From: Orobanche coerulescens
Lineage: Eukaryota > Streptophyta > Magnoliopsida > Lamiales > Orobanchaceae
Direction: 5' to 3'
DNA: 64,000 nt
NCBI GenBank assembly: GCA_033398695.1
Contig: CM065809.1
Location: 86,719,644 to 86,783,643, forward strand
Part shown: positions 1 to 11,363 of the stretch, piece by piece
Position numbering within the stretch: position 1 is the first letter of the stretch
How the letters are laid out: every line of letters starts with the position of its first letter
Notes under the pieces: model-generated
Told to the model about the DNA's origin: nothing
The model's input: only the letters and a program-made list of their open reading frames with translations
Databases searched by the model: none
Made by a program: the position numbers and the translations under genes

Positions 1-242
1 GTAACATAAAAGTAGTGTATATAGAAGTCGACGGAATCATGATTCTGTCTATCGAAACATAAAAATCAAATTCGGAACATAAACCCAAGCAGATAACCGA
101 ACATCTGATTTCTGAATTTAAAACGTGTAAATAGTTCTAAACTTACTCCATTAGTCAGAATTTTATTATTTGTGAATGCAAAACTCTAATGTCTCACTTG
201 AGGTCATAATAATTAATGCATATAAAAGACCAGGACATTACA
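1..242 (-). repeat. Element A 3' LTR, partial (continues beyond left edge)
   Basis: Bases 1-242 are nearly identical to 42558-42801, the outer end of A's other LTR. The LTR terminus here reads TTACA on the plus strand, so the element-sense LTR begins TGTAATG. Only the U3 start is in the window; roughly 3 kb of this LTR should lie to the left. Differences from the other copy are few substitutions. Confidence 0.9.
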
Positions 243-279
243 TCCTACCCCTCTAACAAGAAATTTCGTCCCGAAATTT
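243..279 (-). promoter_or_regulatory. Element A polypurine tract and adjacent inverted repeat
   Basis: Read on the minus strand, 243-260 is a purine-rich run ending directly at the LTR, the expected primer for plus-strand DNA synthesis. Next to it, 261-279 is an inverted repeat (AAATTTCG, 3-base centre, CGAAATTT). The same arrangement, at the same 18-nt distance from the LTR, recurs in B and C. Confidence 0.75.
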
Positions 280-717
280 ACATACCTTATCAAAAAGTTC
301 TGGGTATTTCTCCCTCATCTTGCTTTCGAGTTCCCACGTAGCTTCTTCGTGACCGTGGTGACTCCATAATACTTTCACCAAAGAAATCGACTTATTCCTC
401 AATTCTTGAACGTTATGGTCTAAAATAGCTTCTGGCCTCTCTACATAACTCGTATCGTGACTAAGAACTATGTCACTCTGATGAATCATATGCTTGGGAT
501 CAAATACATACTTTCTTAGCTGAGAAACGTCGAAAACATTGTGAACATTCCCAAGACTAGGTGGCAGAGCCAACCTATAAGCAATTGGGCCGATCCTTTC
601 AAGAATCTCATATGGCCCTATAAAATGTGGCCTAAGCTTGCCTTTAACGCCAAACCTGATTATTCCCTTAGAAGGGGAAACCTTTAGGAAAACCTTATCC
701 CCACTTTTGAAATGCAA
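253..717 (-). pseudogene. Element A integrase C-terminus with chromodomain
   Basis: This is the last part of the A polyprotein, about 154 residues. It opens with the GPYEILERIGPIAY region typical of the integrase C-terminal module and ends with a chromodomain-like segment (residues ~95-150) containing VKVLWSHHGHEEATWE. In chromoviruses this domain follows integrase and is thought to steer insertion to particular chromatin. The segment is in a different frame from the integrase core upstream, so a frameshift lies around 715-800. The PPT follows at once, as expected for the polyprotein end. Confidence 0.85.
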
Positions 718-752
718 TTCAGTTCGGCGTATGACTTCCGTCGAGTTTGGGC

Positions 753-2300
753 CTATGGTATTCTCTGTCGTATCTTGCGGATAATCTCGATCATCTCGCT
801 GACTGTATCTGGCCCAAAAATATTCCTCTCACCCACTTCATCCCAATAAAGTGGTGATCTGCATTTTCTGCCGTATAAGGCCTCACAAGGCGCCATACCT
901 ATTGTTGCCTGGTGACTGTTGTTGTAAGCAAATTCGATTAATAGCAAAACATGCTCCCAATTTGCACCTTGATCCAACACTACAGTTCTTAACATGTCTT
1001 CTAGTGTTTGAATCGTCCTTTCCGATTGTCCATCGGTCTGTAGGTGGAAAGCAGTACTAAAGTTCAGATGTGTACCCAATTCCTTCTGTAGACTCGTCCA
1101 AAATCTAGAGGTAAATTTTGGATCTCGATCTGACGTGATTGATACCGGCACTCCATGCAAACGTACAATTTCACGAACATATAACTGTGCCAACTTCTCA
1201 GATCCGTAAGTGATTGGGATAGGCAAAAAGTGAGCTAATTTTGTGAGTCTGTCTACTATAACCCATATAGCAGTGTTTTCTCGTTTGGTCCTCGGCAAAC
1301 TAGTCACAAAATCCATAGCTATTCCTTCCCACTTCCATTCTGGAATGGTCAATGGCTGTAAATTCCCATAAGGTCGTTGGTGTGGTGCTTTCACTTGCTG
1401 ACAAGCCAAACACCGCTCGACAAAAGAAGCTACATCCCGTTTCATACCGTCCCACCAGAAATTTCTCTTCAGGTCTTGATACATCTTGGTACTTCTGGGG
1501 TGAGCGGTATAGGGAGTATCAGGAGCCTCACTCATAATCTCATTCCTTAATTCCTCATCATGTGGGACACATATTCTCTCTTCGAATATAATTGCGTTAT
1601 CAGCCGCTTCACGGTAACTTCCTGGGTTATCTGATCCGATTCTCATACTTAGTTTCTCGAATGCTTCATCTCTCCTCTGCGCATTCACTATTCGTCCTCT
1701 CAGATCTGGTGTCTTCACTAACGTCGCGACACGACCCATTATCATTTCCGGTGGATGAACCACCTCTAAACTCATTCCTTCAAAATCTTGGATCAGATCC
1801 CCTTCTGTGGTAAGTAGGTATCCTAATTGCGATTGAGTCTTACGACTCAAGGCATCTGCTACCACATTAGCTTTGTCGGGGTGGTAGTTAATACCATAAT
1901 CATAATCCTTTACCAATTCGAGCCATCTTCTCTGTCTCATATTCAAGTCCTTTTGCTCGAAAAAGTACTTTAAACTCTTGTGGTCAGTGAAAATTTCACA
2001 TCTTACCCCATAGAGGTGATGTCTCCATATCTTTAATGAGTGGACAACTGCAGCTAGTTCCAAATCATGCGTAGGATAATTCACCTCATGCGGCCTAAGT
2101 TGTCTTGATGCGTAAGCTATCACTTTCCCATCTTGCATCAATACACAACCTAGCCCATTCTTAGAAGCATCCGTGTAAACCACATACTCCTTGTTCGCTT
2201 CTGGTACTGCTAAAACTGGCGCAGTAGTCAATCTCCTCTTGAGTTCCTGAAAACTCTCATCACATTCATCCATCCATAAATACTTAATTCCTTTCCGCAC
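753..2300 (-). pseudogene. Element A RNase H and integrase core
   Basis: A 515-residue open segment. The N-terminal part is Ty3-type RNase H with acidic residues in YTDAS, the LELAAV helix and IFTDHKSL. The integrase follows: an HHCC zinc-binding module (histidines near [11 protein letters not shown], then CLAC), then the core with aspartates in AMDFVTSLP and TSDRDPKF and the glutamate in [10 protein letters not shown]. All key catalytic residues appear present, so this part alone would be coding-competent. It is frame-shifted from the RT part around 2290 and from the chromodomain around 740, so the full polyprotein cannot be made. Confidence 0.9.
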
Positions 2301-3240
2301 AGTTGTGTCATTGGTCTAGCAATCATTGAAAATCCTTCGATGAACCTTCGATAGTACGCAGCTAGACCCAAAAAACTCCTAATCTCATTAGGGTTGGTTG
2401 GTGACTTCCAATCACGTAATGTTTCCACTTTAGCTGGATCCACCTTAATACCATCTGCTGACACAATGTGCCCAAGAAACATCACTTCTTTCAACCAAAA
2501 TTCGCACTTACTGAATTTGGCAAAAAGTTTCTCCGTTCTCAGTGTTTCTAACACTAGCCTGAGATGTTATTCATGCTCTTTCTCATTTCTAGAGTAGATG
2601 AGAATATCGTCTATGAACACCAATACAAACTTATCCAAGTACGGGTGGAAAACTCTTTTCATAAGATCCATGAATACTGCGGGGGCATTAGTTAATCCAA
2701 ATGGCATGACTATAAACTCATAGTGTCCATATCTTGTTCGAAAAGCTGTCTTGGGTATATCCTCTGGTCGAATCTTCAACTGATGATACCCACACCTAAG
2801 GTCTATCTTAGAAAACACAGTTGTTCCCTTGAGTTGGTCAAACAAGTCATCTATCCTTGGCAGAGGATACTTGTTCTTGAGTGTGAGCTTGTTTAGCTCC
2901 CCGTAATATATACACATTCTCAGTGTACCATCCTTTTTTTTCACAAAAAGTACAGGTGCTCCCCATGGAGAAACACTCGGTCTGATGAAACCTAAATCCA
3001 ATAGCTCTTGCAGTTGGATCTTAAGTTCTTACAGTTCCTTTGGTGCCATCCTATATGGTGCTTTCGACACTAGGGCTGACCCTGGCTCCAGGTCGATGTT
3101 GAAATCCACTTGTCGATCTGGTGGTAAACCCGGTAAAACTTTTGGGAATACATCCTCGAATTCCCGCACAATTGGCACTTCTCCTATAGTCTGCTCTTCT
3201 CCAGCTTCTCCATTAAGGCAATCCTTCTTTCTCATCATCT
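2228..3240 (-). pseudogene. Element A reverse transcriptase, broken by stops
   Basis: Three open pieces (3029-3238, 2567-3001, 2228-2554) lie in one frame separated by in-frame stops near 3029 and 2567. The first carries the conserved RT entry region (SKAPYRMAPKEL). The second has [18 protein letters not shown], the fingers and palm, [12 protein letters not shown] and the catalytic [11 protein letters not shown] box. The third is the thumb and connection ([11 protein letters not shown]). The order and spacing match gypsy RT. A usually conserved acidic/basic pair after the first motif reads IYYGELN here, unlike the IDYRELN seen in element C. Confidence 0.88.
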
Positions 3241-3322
3241 ACTTAGCTTGGAGAGCAGAGATAACGGGTGATCCTCTACCTATTCTTATGCCGTGAAAGT
3301 ATGTGGGCTCCTTTCCCAGTGG

Positions 3323-3655
3323 TCAGAAGGAAATTTTCCTCTCATAACAAAGAATTGTGGCATAATTCTCAGCTAACCAATCTATTCCTAGGATAACATC
3401 AACATCCCACATCGTCATAACATTCAGATTATTAGTTACTACTTTAAGATTCCCGAGTTCTAATTCCAGATTAGAACAAACATGTGTGGCAGTTGAAATT
3501 TCTCCTGGTGGTGAAGATACTCTCATGATATGACTAGCACGTTCTGGTATAATACTAAGATTATCCACACATGCTCTAGCAATAAATAAATGCGATGCTC
3601 CAGTATCAAACAAAACAATTACAGGTAGGTTAAAAAGTTTGCCCATACCTGCCAA
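3323..3655 (-). pseudogene. Element A aspartic protease
   Basis: About 110 residues with the retropepsin active-site motif LFDTGASHLFIA near the N-terminus and DVILGIDWLAENYATI near the end, a layout normal for gypsy protease before RT. The catalytic Asp-Thr-Gly is intact. It is in the same frame as RT but separated from it by stops near 3323 and 3239. Upstream it continues from the zinc-knuckle segment. Confidence 0.88.
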
Positions 3656-3944
3656 GTTACCCTTATCCTTCTCGGGTTGCTTCTGACTGATGGCATACGA
3701 CCTCGCATTCTGATTCTGCTATTTAGGTGGTGGTGGCAGTTGCAGCTATCCTTGTATTGCCCTCAGTGGCTGGGGTTGACCCTGGTGGTTTGGTCTCTCT
3801 CCCTGCTGCTACTTAGGACAATTCCTCATAATATGGCCTTTCTCACCACACGTGTAACAACTTCCAGTGCCCAACAGACAGGCACCATGATGCTGCTTGT
3901 TACACTTGGGACATACGGGGTTTGCAACTCGCCCCTGATTATTG
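3656..3944 (-). pseudogene. Element A gag C-terminus: zinc knuckle, cut by element D
   Basis: The minus strand encodes a CX2CX4HX4C zinc knuckle (CYTCGEKGHIMRNC, about 3817-3873), preceded by a cysteine-rich PKCNKQHHGACL stretch. This is the nucleocapsid part of A's gag. It is cut on its upstream side at 3944/3945, where D begins, and the sequence resumes at 26814. Stop codons after the knuckle disrupt the link to protease. Confidence 0.8.
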
Positions 3945-3949
3945 CCTCC
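3945..3949. repeat. Left target-site duplication of D (CCTCC)
   Basis: Five bases, CCTCC, directly precede the TGTTAG start of the first D LTR and recur directly after the CA end of the third LTR at 26809-26813. A single duplication around all three LTRs shows one insertion event. Confidence 0.92.
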
Positions 3950-5353
3950 TGTTAGGAATACTTGTTAGATTTTGATGATGTCATTAATGTAATTCAAATG
4001 TTTATTACTTGGCAAAAATGTAAGGAAGAACCAAATGAGTATCTTCCATAGGCCATATTGTGTTAAGTTAAATACTTGGCAAAATGTGAAGAAGAACCAA
4101 ATGAGTATCTTCTATAGGCCAAATAAGTTAGGCTCAAATCGGCTAAGTACAAAGGTACAGCTAAGTACATCATAGAAGTACAGCCGAGTAAAGTCAGAGA
4201 AGTTTTGACCAACAAAAATTCATCAGAGATGTTTGACCAGACTGCAGTCAAGTGACTTCAGACAAGTCATCTGATCAGGCGAGTCCCAAATAGCCACCGA
4301 CAGAGAAGGCCAAACTGCAGTGAAGATGACTGTACATCAGCCAACTTGATCATCCATGTACTCCAAGTCCACATCAGCATGCATTGAAAAGTCAAATATT
4401 ATGGAAAGTCACATGCAAATGTGAAGAGACAAATTGGAGAGATTCCCGCAAGGATATGAATTGAATAATTCATCCAGGCCTACCACTGAAGACTTTAATC
4501 TTATTATATTCAAAATATTCGGTGCCTCACATGCAAAGTCTTCACAACGGTCTAAATATGGATTAAAATATGAGAATCCATCCTTGCAACGTTCAGAAAA
4601 ATAAACAAAGAAGTCAATTTCTCCAACAGACGGATTTGTTACAGGATTTGCAACGGCTATGAAGAATGCTCAAGGATCAACATCTATATATATCCGAAGA
4701 TTTGAATATGAGCAGTACGGTGCGAACAAAAATCTCAAGCAATCAAAGCATTCAAAGCAATCAAAAAGCAAACTATAGCATCGTGAAAAGAGCAGTACTC
4801 AAAGTTCATATTTGAAGAAGCTCTTAGTTGGAGAAGACAAAAACTCGTGTCTTTAATCCTGAGTTCGTGGTACTTCACTGGTTGAAGTTCAAGACTGTAA
4901 AGGCATCCAAAGATCGCGGATCAATAGGTGCAAGGCAGTCAAAGGAGTTGCAACGGCAAGGATTTCCACTGGTTGGAAGCTGTTGTAATTGGTTGAATCA
5001 CTGTAATCTTTATCACTGGTTGACAATTATATTGAATTCATCTCCAACTGGTTTGGAGAAAAGTACATTAGTAGAGGATTACCCCACCTCTGAGACCACT
5101 ATATCTGCCTGCGTATTTTACTGTTTTATAGAAGCATACTTTAACTGCTGCATTCATTCTTAAGTGTTTCATTGGTTGTTTTGTATTCGTCATCAGCTGA
5201 CTTCCGCATGTATTGAGTACAAACGACTCTACGTCATTTGCATATCTATCAGCTGAGAAACTTACACTTCGTGAAAAAGATTTTAAGAGTTTCAATAAGT
5301 CTATACACCCCCCCCCCCCCCTAGACTTATTCCTGAACGACTTGTGACCTACA
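3950..5353 (+). repeat. Element D LTR1
   Basis: A 1404-bp LTR starting TGTTAGGAATAC and ending GACCTACA. By eye it differs from LTR2 at about a dozen sites. A 14-base C run (5308-5321) near its end has shorter counterparts in LTR2 (11) and LTR3 (9). The U3 TATA box is at 4684-4693. Confidence 0.93.
4684..4693 (+). promoter_or_regulatory. TATA box of D LTR1
   Basis: CTATATATAT about 735 bp into the LTR, followed by GC-richer sequence. It is the best core-promoter candidate. The same box is at 15422-15431 in LTR2 and 26142-26151 in LTR3. Transcription would run rightwards into gag. Confidence 0.65.
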
Positions 5354-5355
5354 AG

Positions 5356-5366
5356 TGGTATCAGAG
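5356..5366 (+). promoter_or_regulatory. Primer binding site, D copy 1
   Basis: TGGTATCAGAG two bases after LTR1, complementary to the 3' end of initiator tRNA-Met, the usual primer for copia elements. The same site is at 16093-16103. Confidence 0.88.
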
Positions 5367-5438
5367 AAGTTGGTTCATTTATCTCACGAACCAGATCCAT
5401 ATATCGAGGATATATATATCTTTTTAACTCATTATAAA

Positions 5439-7515
5439 ATGGAACACATGCATTCTAGATTACCTGTGTTTTCAGTTGACGAGTATGATCTTTGGAAGAT
5501 AAGGATGCAGGCACAGTTATCTTCAATCCATGATGACATGTGGTGCATCATAGAGGACGGTCCATTCATCTTCGAGAAGGACAACACTCCCGAGGAAATT
5601 GCAGCAGGGAAGCCAGAGAAGATCCCCAAGAAGAGGACAGAGTTGACCCCAGAAGAAAGAAAGATGTCCAACCTAGACAACCGTGCCAGAGACGTGCTGT
5701 ATCAAACTCTTGACAAATCAACAATGGTCCAGATCAAAAACTGAAAAAATGCCAAGGAAATCTGGGACACATTAGCCTTAATGTGTGAGGGAACAGAGCT
5801 GATCAAAGAGAACAAGTTGTCAATTTCTACTCAAAAATTTGACAACTTCAAAATAAAGAATGACGAATCAATAGACCAAGTGGACACAAGGTTCACTGAG
5901 ATCATCAATGAGATCAACTCCCTTAGTAAATCTTATGGCAACAGGGAAATGGTGCTGAAGGTCCTAAGATCTCTCAATCCTGAATGGAGCATGAAGGCAA
6001 TGGCCATGAGAGAATCCAAGGATCTTAATAAAATAAAGATCCAAGAGCTGTTCTCTGACCTGAAGGCTTATGAGTTCAAGCTTCCAAGTTCATCATCAAC
6101 CGAGCCTGCAGAGAAGGGAATAGCCTTTGCAGCTGAGTCCCCCGCCAAGAGCTTATCTGATGTAAAGCCTCCAAATCCATTAGATTTTGAGGAAGAAATG
6201 GCGTTCATAATGCAGAGGTTCAGCAACTTCCGGAAGAACTACTCCAAATAAAAGAAGAATTATAAGGAGAATCCCAGAAGAAACCAAAAAGGCAGAAGCT
6301 GGAAAGTGGAGTGTTACAACTGCCATAAGACAGGACACATTCAAATCGACTGTCCTGATCTTAAGAAGGACGAGAGCAAGAAGGAGGTGAGCAGAAAAGA
6401 AGACCGAAGGAAGGCCCTCATTGGAGAAGATCAAGAGCGTGTAGAGTCAAGCAGCGGATTCTTCTCTGATGATGATGAAGAGTATGATTGCCTGATGGCC
6501 AACCTAGCTGATGAAGAGGTAACATCAAAACCCTCTGTTTCAAATAATAGTTCAGCTATGTCATAAGATATGGACTTGTAGAAATCTGTAAATCAGCTAC
6601 TTAAGGATTTTGAGACACTAAAATCTGCACACCTATCTGTATCAGCCGAGAAGACTCAGCTGCAAGATGAGAATAGGCAGCTGAAAAATGATTTTGAAAA
6701 ACTCAGCCTAGAATTAAATAAAATCAAATCTGATCTTGAAAACCAGGCTGCAGTTAACTTGAAAAACCAGGCTTATGTCACTACAGCAGAGATAAAACGA
6801 TTAACTATTTTAAATAGTGAAAAATCAGCTGCACTTGCTCATGTCAAAGCCGAATTTACTAAACTGACTCAGGTAAGTAAGACTCAGGCGCAGGAAATAA
6901 CCTCCCTGAAAGCGTCTCTAACCCTGGACGAACTGTGTACTAATAAAAGTCTACTATATTCCAGATCAGGCCTTGGATATGATCCTCACACTCCCTCTAG
7001 TTCTAAAACCACTTTCATCAAGGGAGAAACAATTGTCTCGTCTGCTGAGCCTATATACAAACCGGTATTTAAAAATAGGCAACAACCAAGTCAGAAGTCT
7101 AGGCTGCAACCAGGGTTCACAAGGCAGCCACCTAGACAAGCGACTAGGCAATGGACAAGGTATGACGGCTTGCATACAACATGCCCATTATTATCAAAAA
7201 CTCCCCAAAAATATATTTCAAAATGGGAGGGGCAAGTGGAAACCTCAAGGTCCACACTATCAATATTATGAGACATATACGGTACACAATCCGAACAGAG
7301 GATACAGACCCAAACCCTACACACCTTATAAGGGTAATAATAATAACAATTTTCACAATCCAAGGAGGATCAATTCTCCAGGAAACCATCTAACCCTAGA
7401 GGACCCACACAGATTTGGGTACCTAAATCTCTGCTTGTATGATTGCAGAAAAGGTGAAAGGACTACTACCACATCTCCACGAACTCAAACTTTGGAGGTG
7501 AAGAATGGTTTGTAG
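5439..7515 (+). pseudogene. D copy 1 gag (capsid, zinc knuckle, coiled coil), broken
   Basis: From the ATG at 5439 the reading begins MEHMHSRLPVFSVDEYDLWK, typical of a copia gag N-terminus. A zinc knuckle (CYNCHKTGHIQIDC, about 6310-6355) is followed by an acidic SSGFFSDDDEEYD patch. Next comes a long heptad-like region (about 6590-6930, rich in Leu, Lys and Glu) likely to form a coiled coil, then a Gln/Asn/Tyr-rich tail. In-frame stops at 5742, 6249, ~6564 and 6579 break it; the second and fourth are shared with copy 2. A frameshift near 7160-7180 is unique to this copy and lies in a scrambled CAG-rich patch. Gag forms the particle around the RNA; this copy cannot make it whole. Confidence 0.85.
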
Positions 7516-7799
7516 ATTCTGGATGCTCGAGTCACATAACCGGGAACAAGAAGATGCTGACAAAATATACCAAAGAAAGAGGTCCAGACGTAACCTTTGG
7601 AGATAGCTCTAGAGGACAAACAAAGGGCTTTGGAGAGCTGCACCGAGGAAATATTGTCATATCCAAAGTTCACTATGTCAAAGGACTCAAGTATAATCTC
7701 CTGAGCATAAGCCAGTTTTGTGATGAGAAAAATCTAGTAGTCTTCACCATTTGGAAATTTATGATGATTGATATCCTATCTGGAGAGGTGAAGCTATAA
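7488..7799 (+). pseudogene. D copy 1 protease
   Basis: The frame carries the copia protease signature WFVDSGCSSHITGN at about 7503-7544, with the Asp-Ser-Gly active site intact. FGDSSRG, HYVKGLKYNLLSISQF and the following residues are the normal C-terminal part. A TAA at 7797 ends the segment before the pre-integrase region; the same stop is in copy 2. It lies in a different frame from the gag tail just upstream. Confidence 0.85.
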
Positions 7800-7823
7800 G
7801 GATTCAGAAGGAGAGATGTCTAC

Positions 7824-9051
7824 ATGATAGATTGGAACACAGGAACTCCCAATACCTGCTTTCTATCTAAGACAATAGCTGAGAATGGATGGTTGTGGCA
7901 GAAAAGATTATGTCATATGAACTTCAAAGCCATCAACAAAATTAGTTCTCATAAGTTGGTCAGAGGTCTCCAGATGAAGCATTCAAGAAGGAAGCTCTCT
8001 GTGATGCGTGTCAGAGAGGGAAGCAGACCAGGGCATCATTCAAGCCAGTCCAGCCTACAACCCTCACAACGAGGATCTTAGATCTACTTCACATGGATCT
8101 TTTTGGCCCTATCAAGCCGAGGACTCTAAGTGGCAGAAAGCATGCCCTTGTAGTAGTGGATGACTATTCGAGGTACACATGGATTATCTTCCTATACAAG
8201 AAAAGTGAAACCTTGACCAAGCTACCTGAGCTGCTGAGAAAGATTCGGAATGAGAAATTTCTCTCAATCATCAAGATCAGATCAGATCAGATAGAGGAGG
8301 CGAATTTCTCAACAAGGTGATCACTGATTACAGCGACCAGAATGGAATCCAGCACGAGCTCTCTGCAGCCAGGACCCCCCAGCAGAATGGTGTTTCCGGA
8401 AGAAGGAACAGGACCTTAAAGGAAGCAGTTACGACCATGATTGCAGAAGCAGACCTGCCCAAGAGGTTCTGGGCTGAAGCTGTCAACACAGCTTGCCATA
8501 CTCAGAACAGGAGTATGATAGTAGGGAGACATGGCAAAACTCCCTATGAGGTTTGGAATAACAGAACACCTACTGTTGCTTACTTTCATATCTTTGGTTG
8601 TAAGTGTTTCATCCACAACAACGGTAAAACACAACTAAATGCCTTTGATGCTAAAACTGATGATGGTGTCTTTATGGGATACTCACAAAGAAGCAAGGCA
8701 TATAGAGTCTATAACAAAAGAACCTTAGTTGTGGAGGAAACACCCCATGTTGTATTTGATGAATCTACTGTTGAGTACAGGAAGCAAGTAGAGCTAATTG
8801 ATAATAAGCTCAAATCCGCATCCCTCGAAGAAGTCATTATACATGACACTGGAATGGTGGACTCATCTGCAGATCAGCCTGAAGACCCATCTATAGCTGT
8901 TGAAGACCCAACTGCAGATCAGACAGGAACACCAAACCTACCTGATCCAGTTGCCGCTGATGAAGACCCATCTGTAGCTGATAAAGACTCATCTGGAGAC
9001 CAGATCCAACCTGCAGATGACAAGACGGTAGCTGATTTAGTTGCAGACTAA
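7824..9051 (+). pseudogene. D copy 1 integrase, broken and lacking the catalytic Glu
   Basis: The gag-pre-integrase zinc region (WLWQKRLCHMNFKAINKI) opens the segment, then the core with MDLFGP (first Asp), VVDDYSRYTWI and IRSD (second Asp). A frameshift after IRSD moves the reading to the frame starting at 8317. There the normally conserved motif reads TPQQNGVSGRRNRTLKEA, so the glutamate of the DDE triad is absent. Frameshifts near 8020 and 8300 and a cluster of stops at 9049-9060 break the ORF further. The C-terminal tail holds short Asp/Pro repeats (DPSIAVEDP, DPSVADKD). Confidence 0.85.
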
Positions 9052-9219
9052 TGAGACTAGATCCAAGCTGACGGAGAGGAAATTCACCAGAGCAAATCTA
9101 CAGGGGGAACAGACCCTGAAGAAGATATCCCCAAGTGGCTCAAAGACCATCCAATCCAACAAATCATTGGGAAGCTGACTGATGGAGTTAAGATAAGACA
9201 GTCTACTCTAACCGTAGGA

Positions 9220-10794
9220 ATGGCAATGTTCTCTTGCTTCATGTCTCAGATAGAACCCAAGACAACAGAACAAGCCTTGGAAGATTATTCTTGGATCAAT
9301 TCCATGCAAGAGGAACTTGAACAAATGGAAAGGAACAATGTTTGGGAACTAACAGACAGACCATGTCATAAGAAGGTTATTGGCACCAAATGGGTGTACA
9401 AAAACAAAAGCGACGAAGATGGAGCTGTTGTTAGGAATAAAGCCAGACTTGTTGCTAAAGGATATGCACAGTGTGAAGGAATAGATTTTGATGAAACCTA
9501 TGCACATGTTGCAAGATTAGAAGCCATCAGACTATTCCTCGCATATGCTGCATTCAAGGATTTTCAAGTATACCAGATGGATGTAAAAAGTGCATTCCTG
9601 AAAGGAATCCTAGAAGAAGAAGTCTATGTGGAGCAACCCCCAGGATTTGTTAAAGGAGACAAAGTCTACAAGCTGTTGAAAGCTCTATATGGTCTTAAGC
9701 AGGCACCAAGAGCTTGGTATGAAACCTTATCTGTATTTCTTGAGAAAAACGGTTTCTGCAAAGGGAAAGTGGACAAGACCTTATTCAGAGTGGAGCAAGA
9801 AGGCCACATATTAATAGTTCAGATATATGTGGATGACATTATATTTGTCTCAACCAACCCAGAGCTGTGTGAGAAATTCTCAAACCTCATGCAAGGAGAG
9901 TTTGAGATGAGTATGAAGGGAAAGCTTAACTTCTTTCTTGGATTAGAAGTCAAGCAGATGGAAAATGGAATTTTCATCAATCAAGCCAAATATACCCAAG
10001 ACCTCATCAAGAGATTTGGAATGGAATCAGCCAAACCAGCAAGAATTCCTATGAGCACAAGTACTCATCTAGATGCATATGAGGAAGGCATATCAGTGGA
10101 TTCAACCCACTACATAGGACTTATTGGATCATTGCTATACCTCACTGCAAGCAGACCAGATATATCTTATGCCGTAGGAGTATGCGCGCGATTTCAATCC
10201 AAGCCAAAACAGTCGCACCAAGATGCAGCCAAGAGAATAATTAAATACCTTAAGACTACAGTCAATGTTGGACTATGGTATCCTAAGGACGATAACTTCG
10301 AGCTATCAGGATATTCAGATGCAGACTTCACAGGATGCAAAATTAATAGGAAAAGCACTAGTGGAACGTGCCAATTCCTAGGAACCAGACTGATATCCTG
10401 GTTCAGCAAGAAGCAGGTTTCTAACTCTATCTCCACCACAGAGTCAGAATACCTAGCTGCAGGTAGTTGTTGTGCCCAGATCTTATGGATCAGACAACAG
10501 CTGAGGGACTACAACATCATTGCCAATGAAGTTCCTATCTGGTGTGACAACAACAGTGCTATTGCAATTACCAACAACCCGGTATTGCATTCAAGGACCA
10601 AGCACATTGATGTTAAGCATCACTTCATTAGCGATCACGTGCTTAACAAGAGAGTCAGAGTTGAAAGAGTCAGCACAGACTACCAAATTGCTGATATCTT
10701 CACCAAACCTTTGCCAGAAGAAAGGTTTTTAGAGATGAGCAGAGAACTTGGTTTACTAGATTGGGAATCTAGTACAGAACAAAAAGCAAGCTGA
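9220..10794 (+). CDS. D copy 1 reverse transcriptase and RNase H (open segment)
   Basis: A 524-residue open stretch and the best preserved part of D. It holds copia RT ([44 protein letters not shown]), the catalytic YVDDIIF box (~residue 206) and LNFFLGLEV. RNase H follows, with [29 protein letters not shown], the acidic WCDNNSA and [13 protein letters not shown]. It ends TKPLPEERF... with its stop at 10792. The first Met shown is not a native start, as the segment follows stops at ~9050 in the same frame. In the intact family this is the C-terminus of one polyprotein. Confidence 0.9.
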   Translation: MAMFSCFMSQIEPKTTEQALEDYSWINSMQEELEQMERNNVWELTDRPCHKKVIGTKWVYKNKSDEDGAVVRNKARLVAKGYAQCEGIDFDETYAHVARLEAIRLFLAYAAFKDFQVYQMDVKSAFLKGILEEEVYVEQPPGFVKGDKVYKLLKALYGLKQAPRAWYETLSVFLEKNGFCKGKVDKTLFRVEQEGHILIVQIYVDDIIFVSTNPELCEKFSNLMQGEFEMSMKGKLNFFLGLEVKQMENGIFINQAKYTQDLIKRFGMESAKPARIPMSTSTHLDAYEEGISVDSTHYIGLIGSLLYLTASRPDISYAVGVCARFQSKPKQSHQDAAKRIIKYLKTTVNVGLWYPKDDNFELSGYSDADFTGCKINRKSTSGTCQFLGTRLISWFSKKQVSNSISTTESEYLAAGSCCAQILWIRQQLRDYNIIANEVPIWCDNNSAIAITNNPVLHSRTKHIDVKHHFISDHVLNKRVRVERVSTDYQIADIFTKPLPEERFLEMSRELGLLDWESSTEQKAS

Positions 10795-11363
10795 AGCAGA
10801 TCAGACGAAGGACGGACCTAGTTGATCATAGGAATCTAATCCTACCTGATGCAGACAAGAAGACTTAGGACAAAGGAACCTAGCTGATCAAAACCACAGG
10901 TGAGAAGTCAAAGGAGTCAACTCACCTGATGCAGAGCAGTCAACGGTCAACCAGCTAAGTTTTCTAAACCTAACCGACTTCTAAATATTATATTATTATC
11001 TGCTATTTATATAAATAGTATCATATTATTTTTGGATCACAAGTGGCACAATACTATATGTTTTAAAAATACACGTGGCAATCACAGGTTCAATCGACCT
11101 CCACTGTGACAAATTAAAATCCAACCGTCCATTTTCAAACTCAAAACCTGGACCACCAATTAAAATTTGAATTTTAAATAAGGGATCTCAAAAGGTGGAC
11201 CACCGATTAAAATAAATGATTATTTAATTACAGCGTCGTTTCATTTTCCTTATAAAGACGGAAAACCCTTTCACTTTACCTTTACCAAAAATATCGAAAA
11301 CCCTTACAGAGCAAAAACTCCTTCGAACTCTCAATAAACTAAGAAATCGTCTATCTTGCAGAA
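10795..11363 (+). promoter_or_regulatory. D copy 1 spacer before the 3' ORF, with TATA-like box and splice-acceptor-like site
   Basis: About 570 bases without a gene. The first half has short repeated words around CTGATGCAGA and GCTGATCA. At about 11250 there is CTTATAAAGACGG, a TATA-like box, followed by a C/A-rich leader. Immediately before the 3' ORF ATG (11364), the sequence CTATCTTGCAG ends at 11361 and looks like a 3' splice site. Either a local promoter or a spliced subgenomic RNA could express the ORF; the sequence alone does not decide. Copy 2 has the same spacer (21476-22078). Confidence 0.45.

Noticed and set aside
851..1813. Plus-strand frames opposite A's integrase
   Set aside because: Shadows of the minus-strand coding sequence, with no motif of their own.
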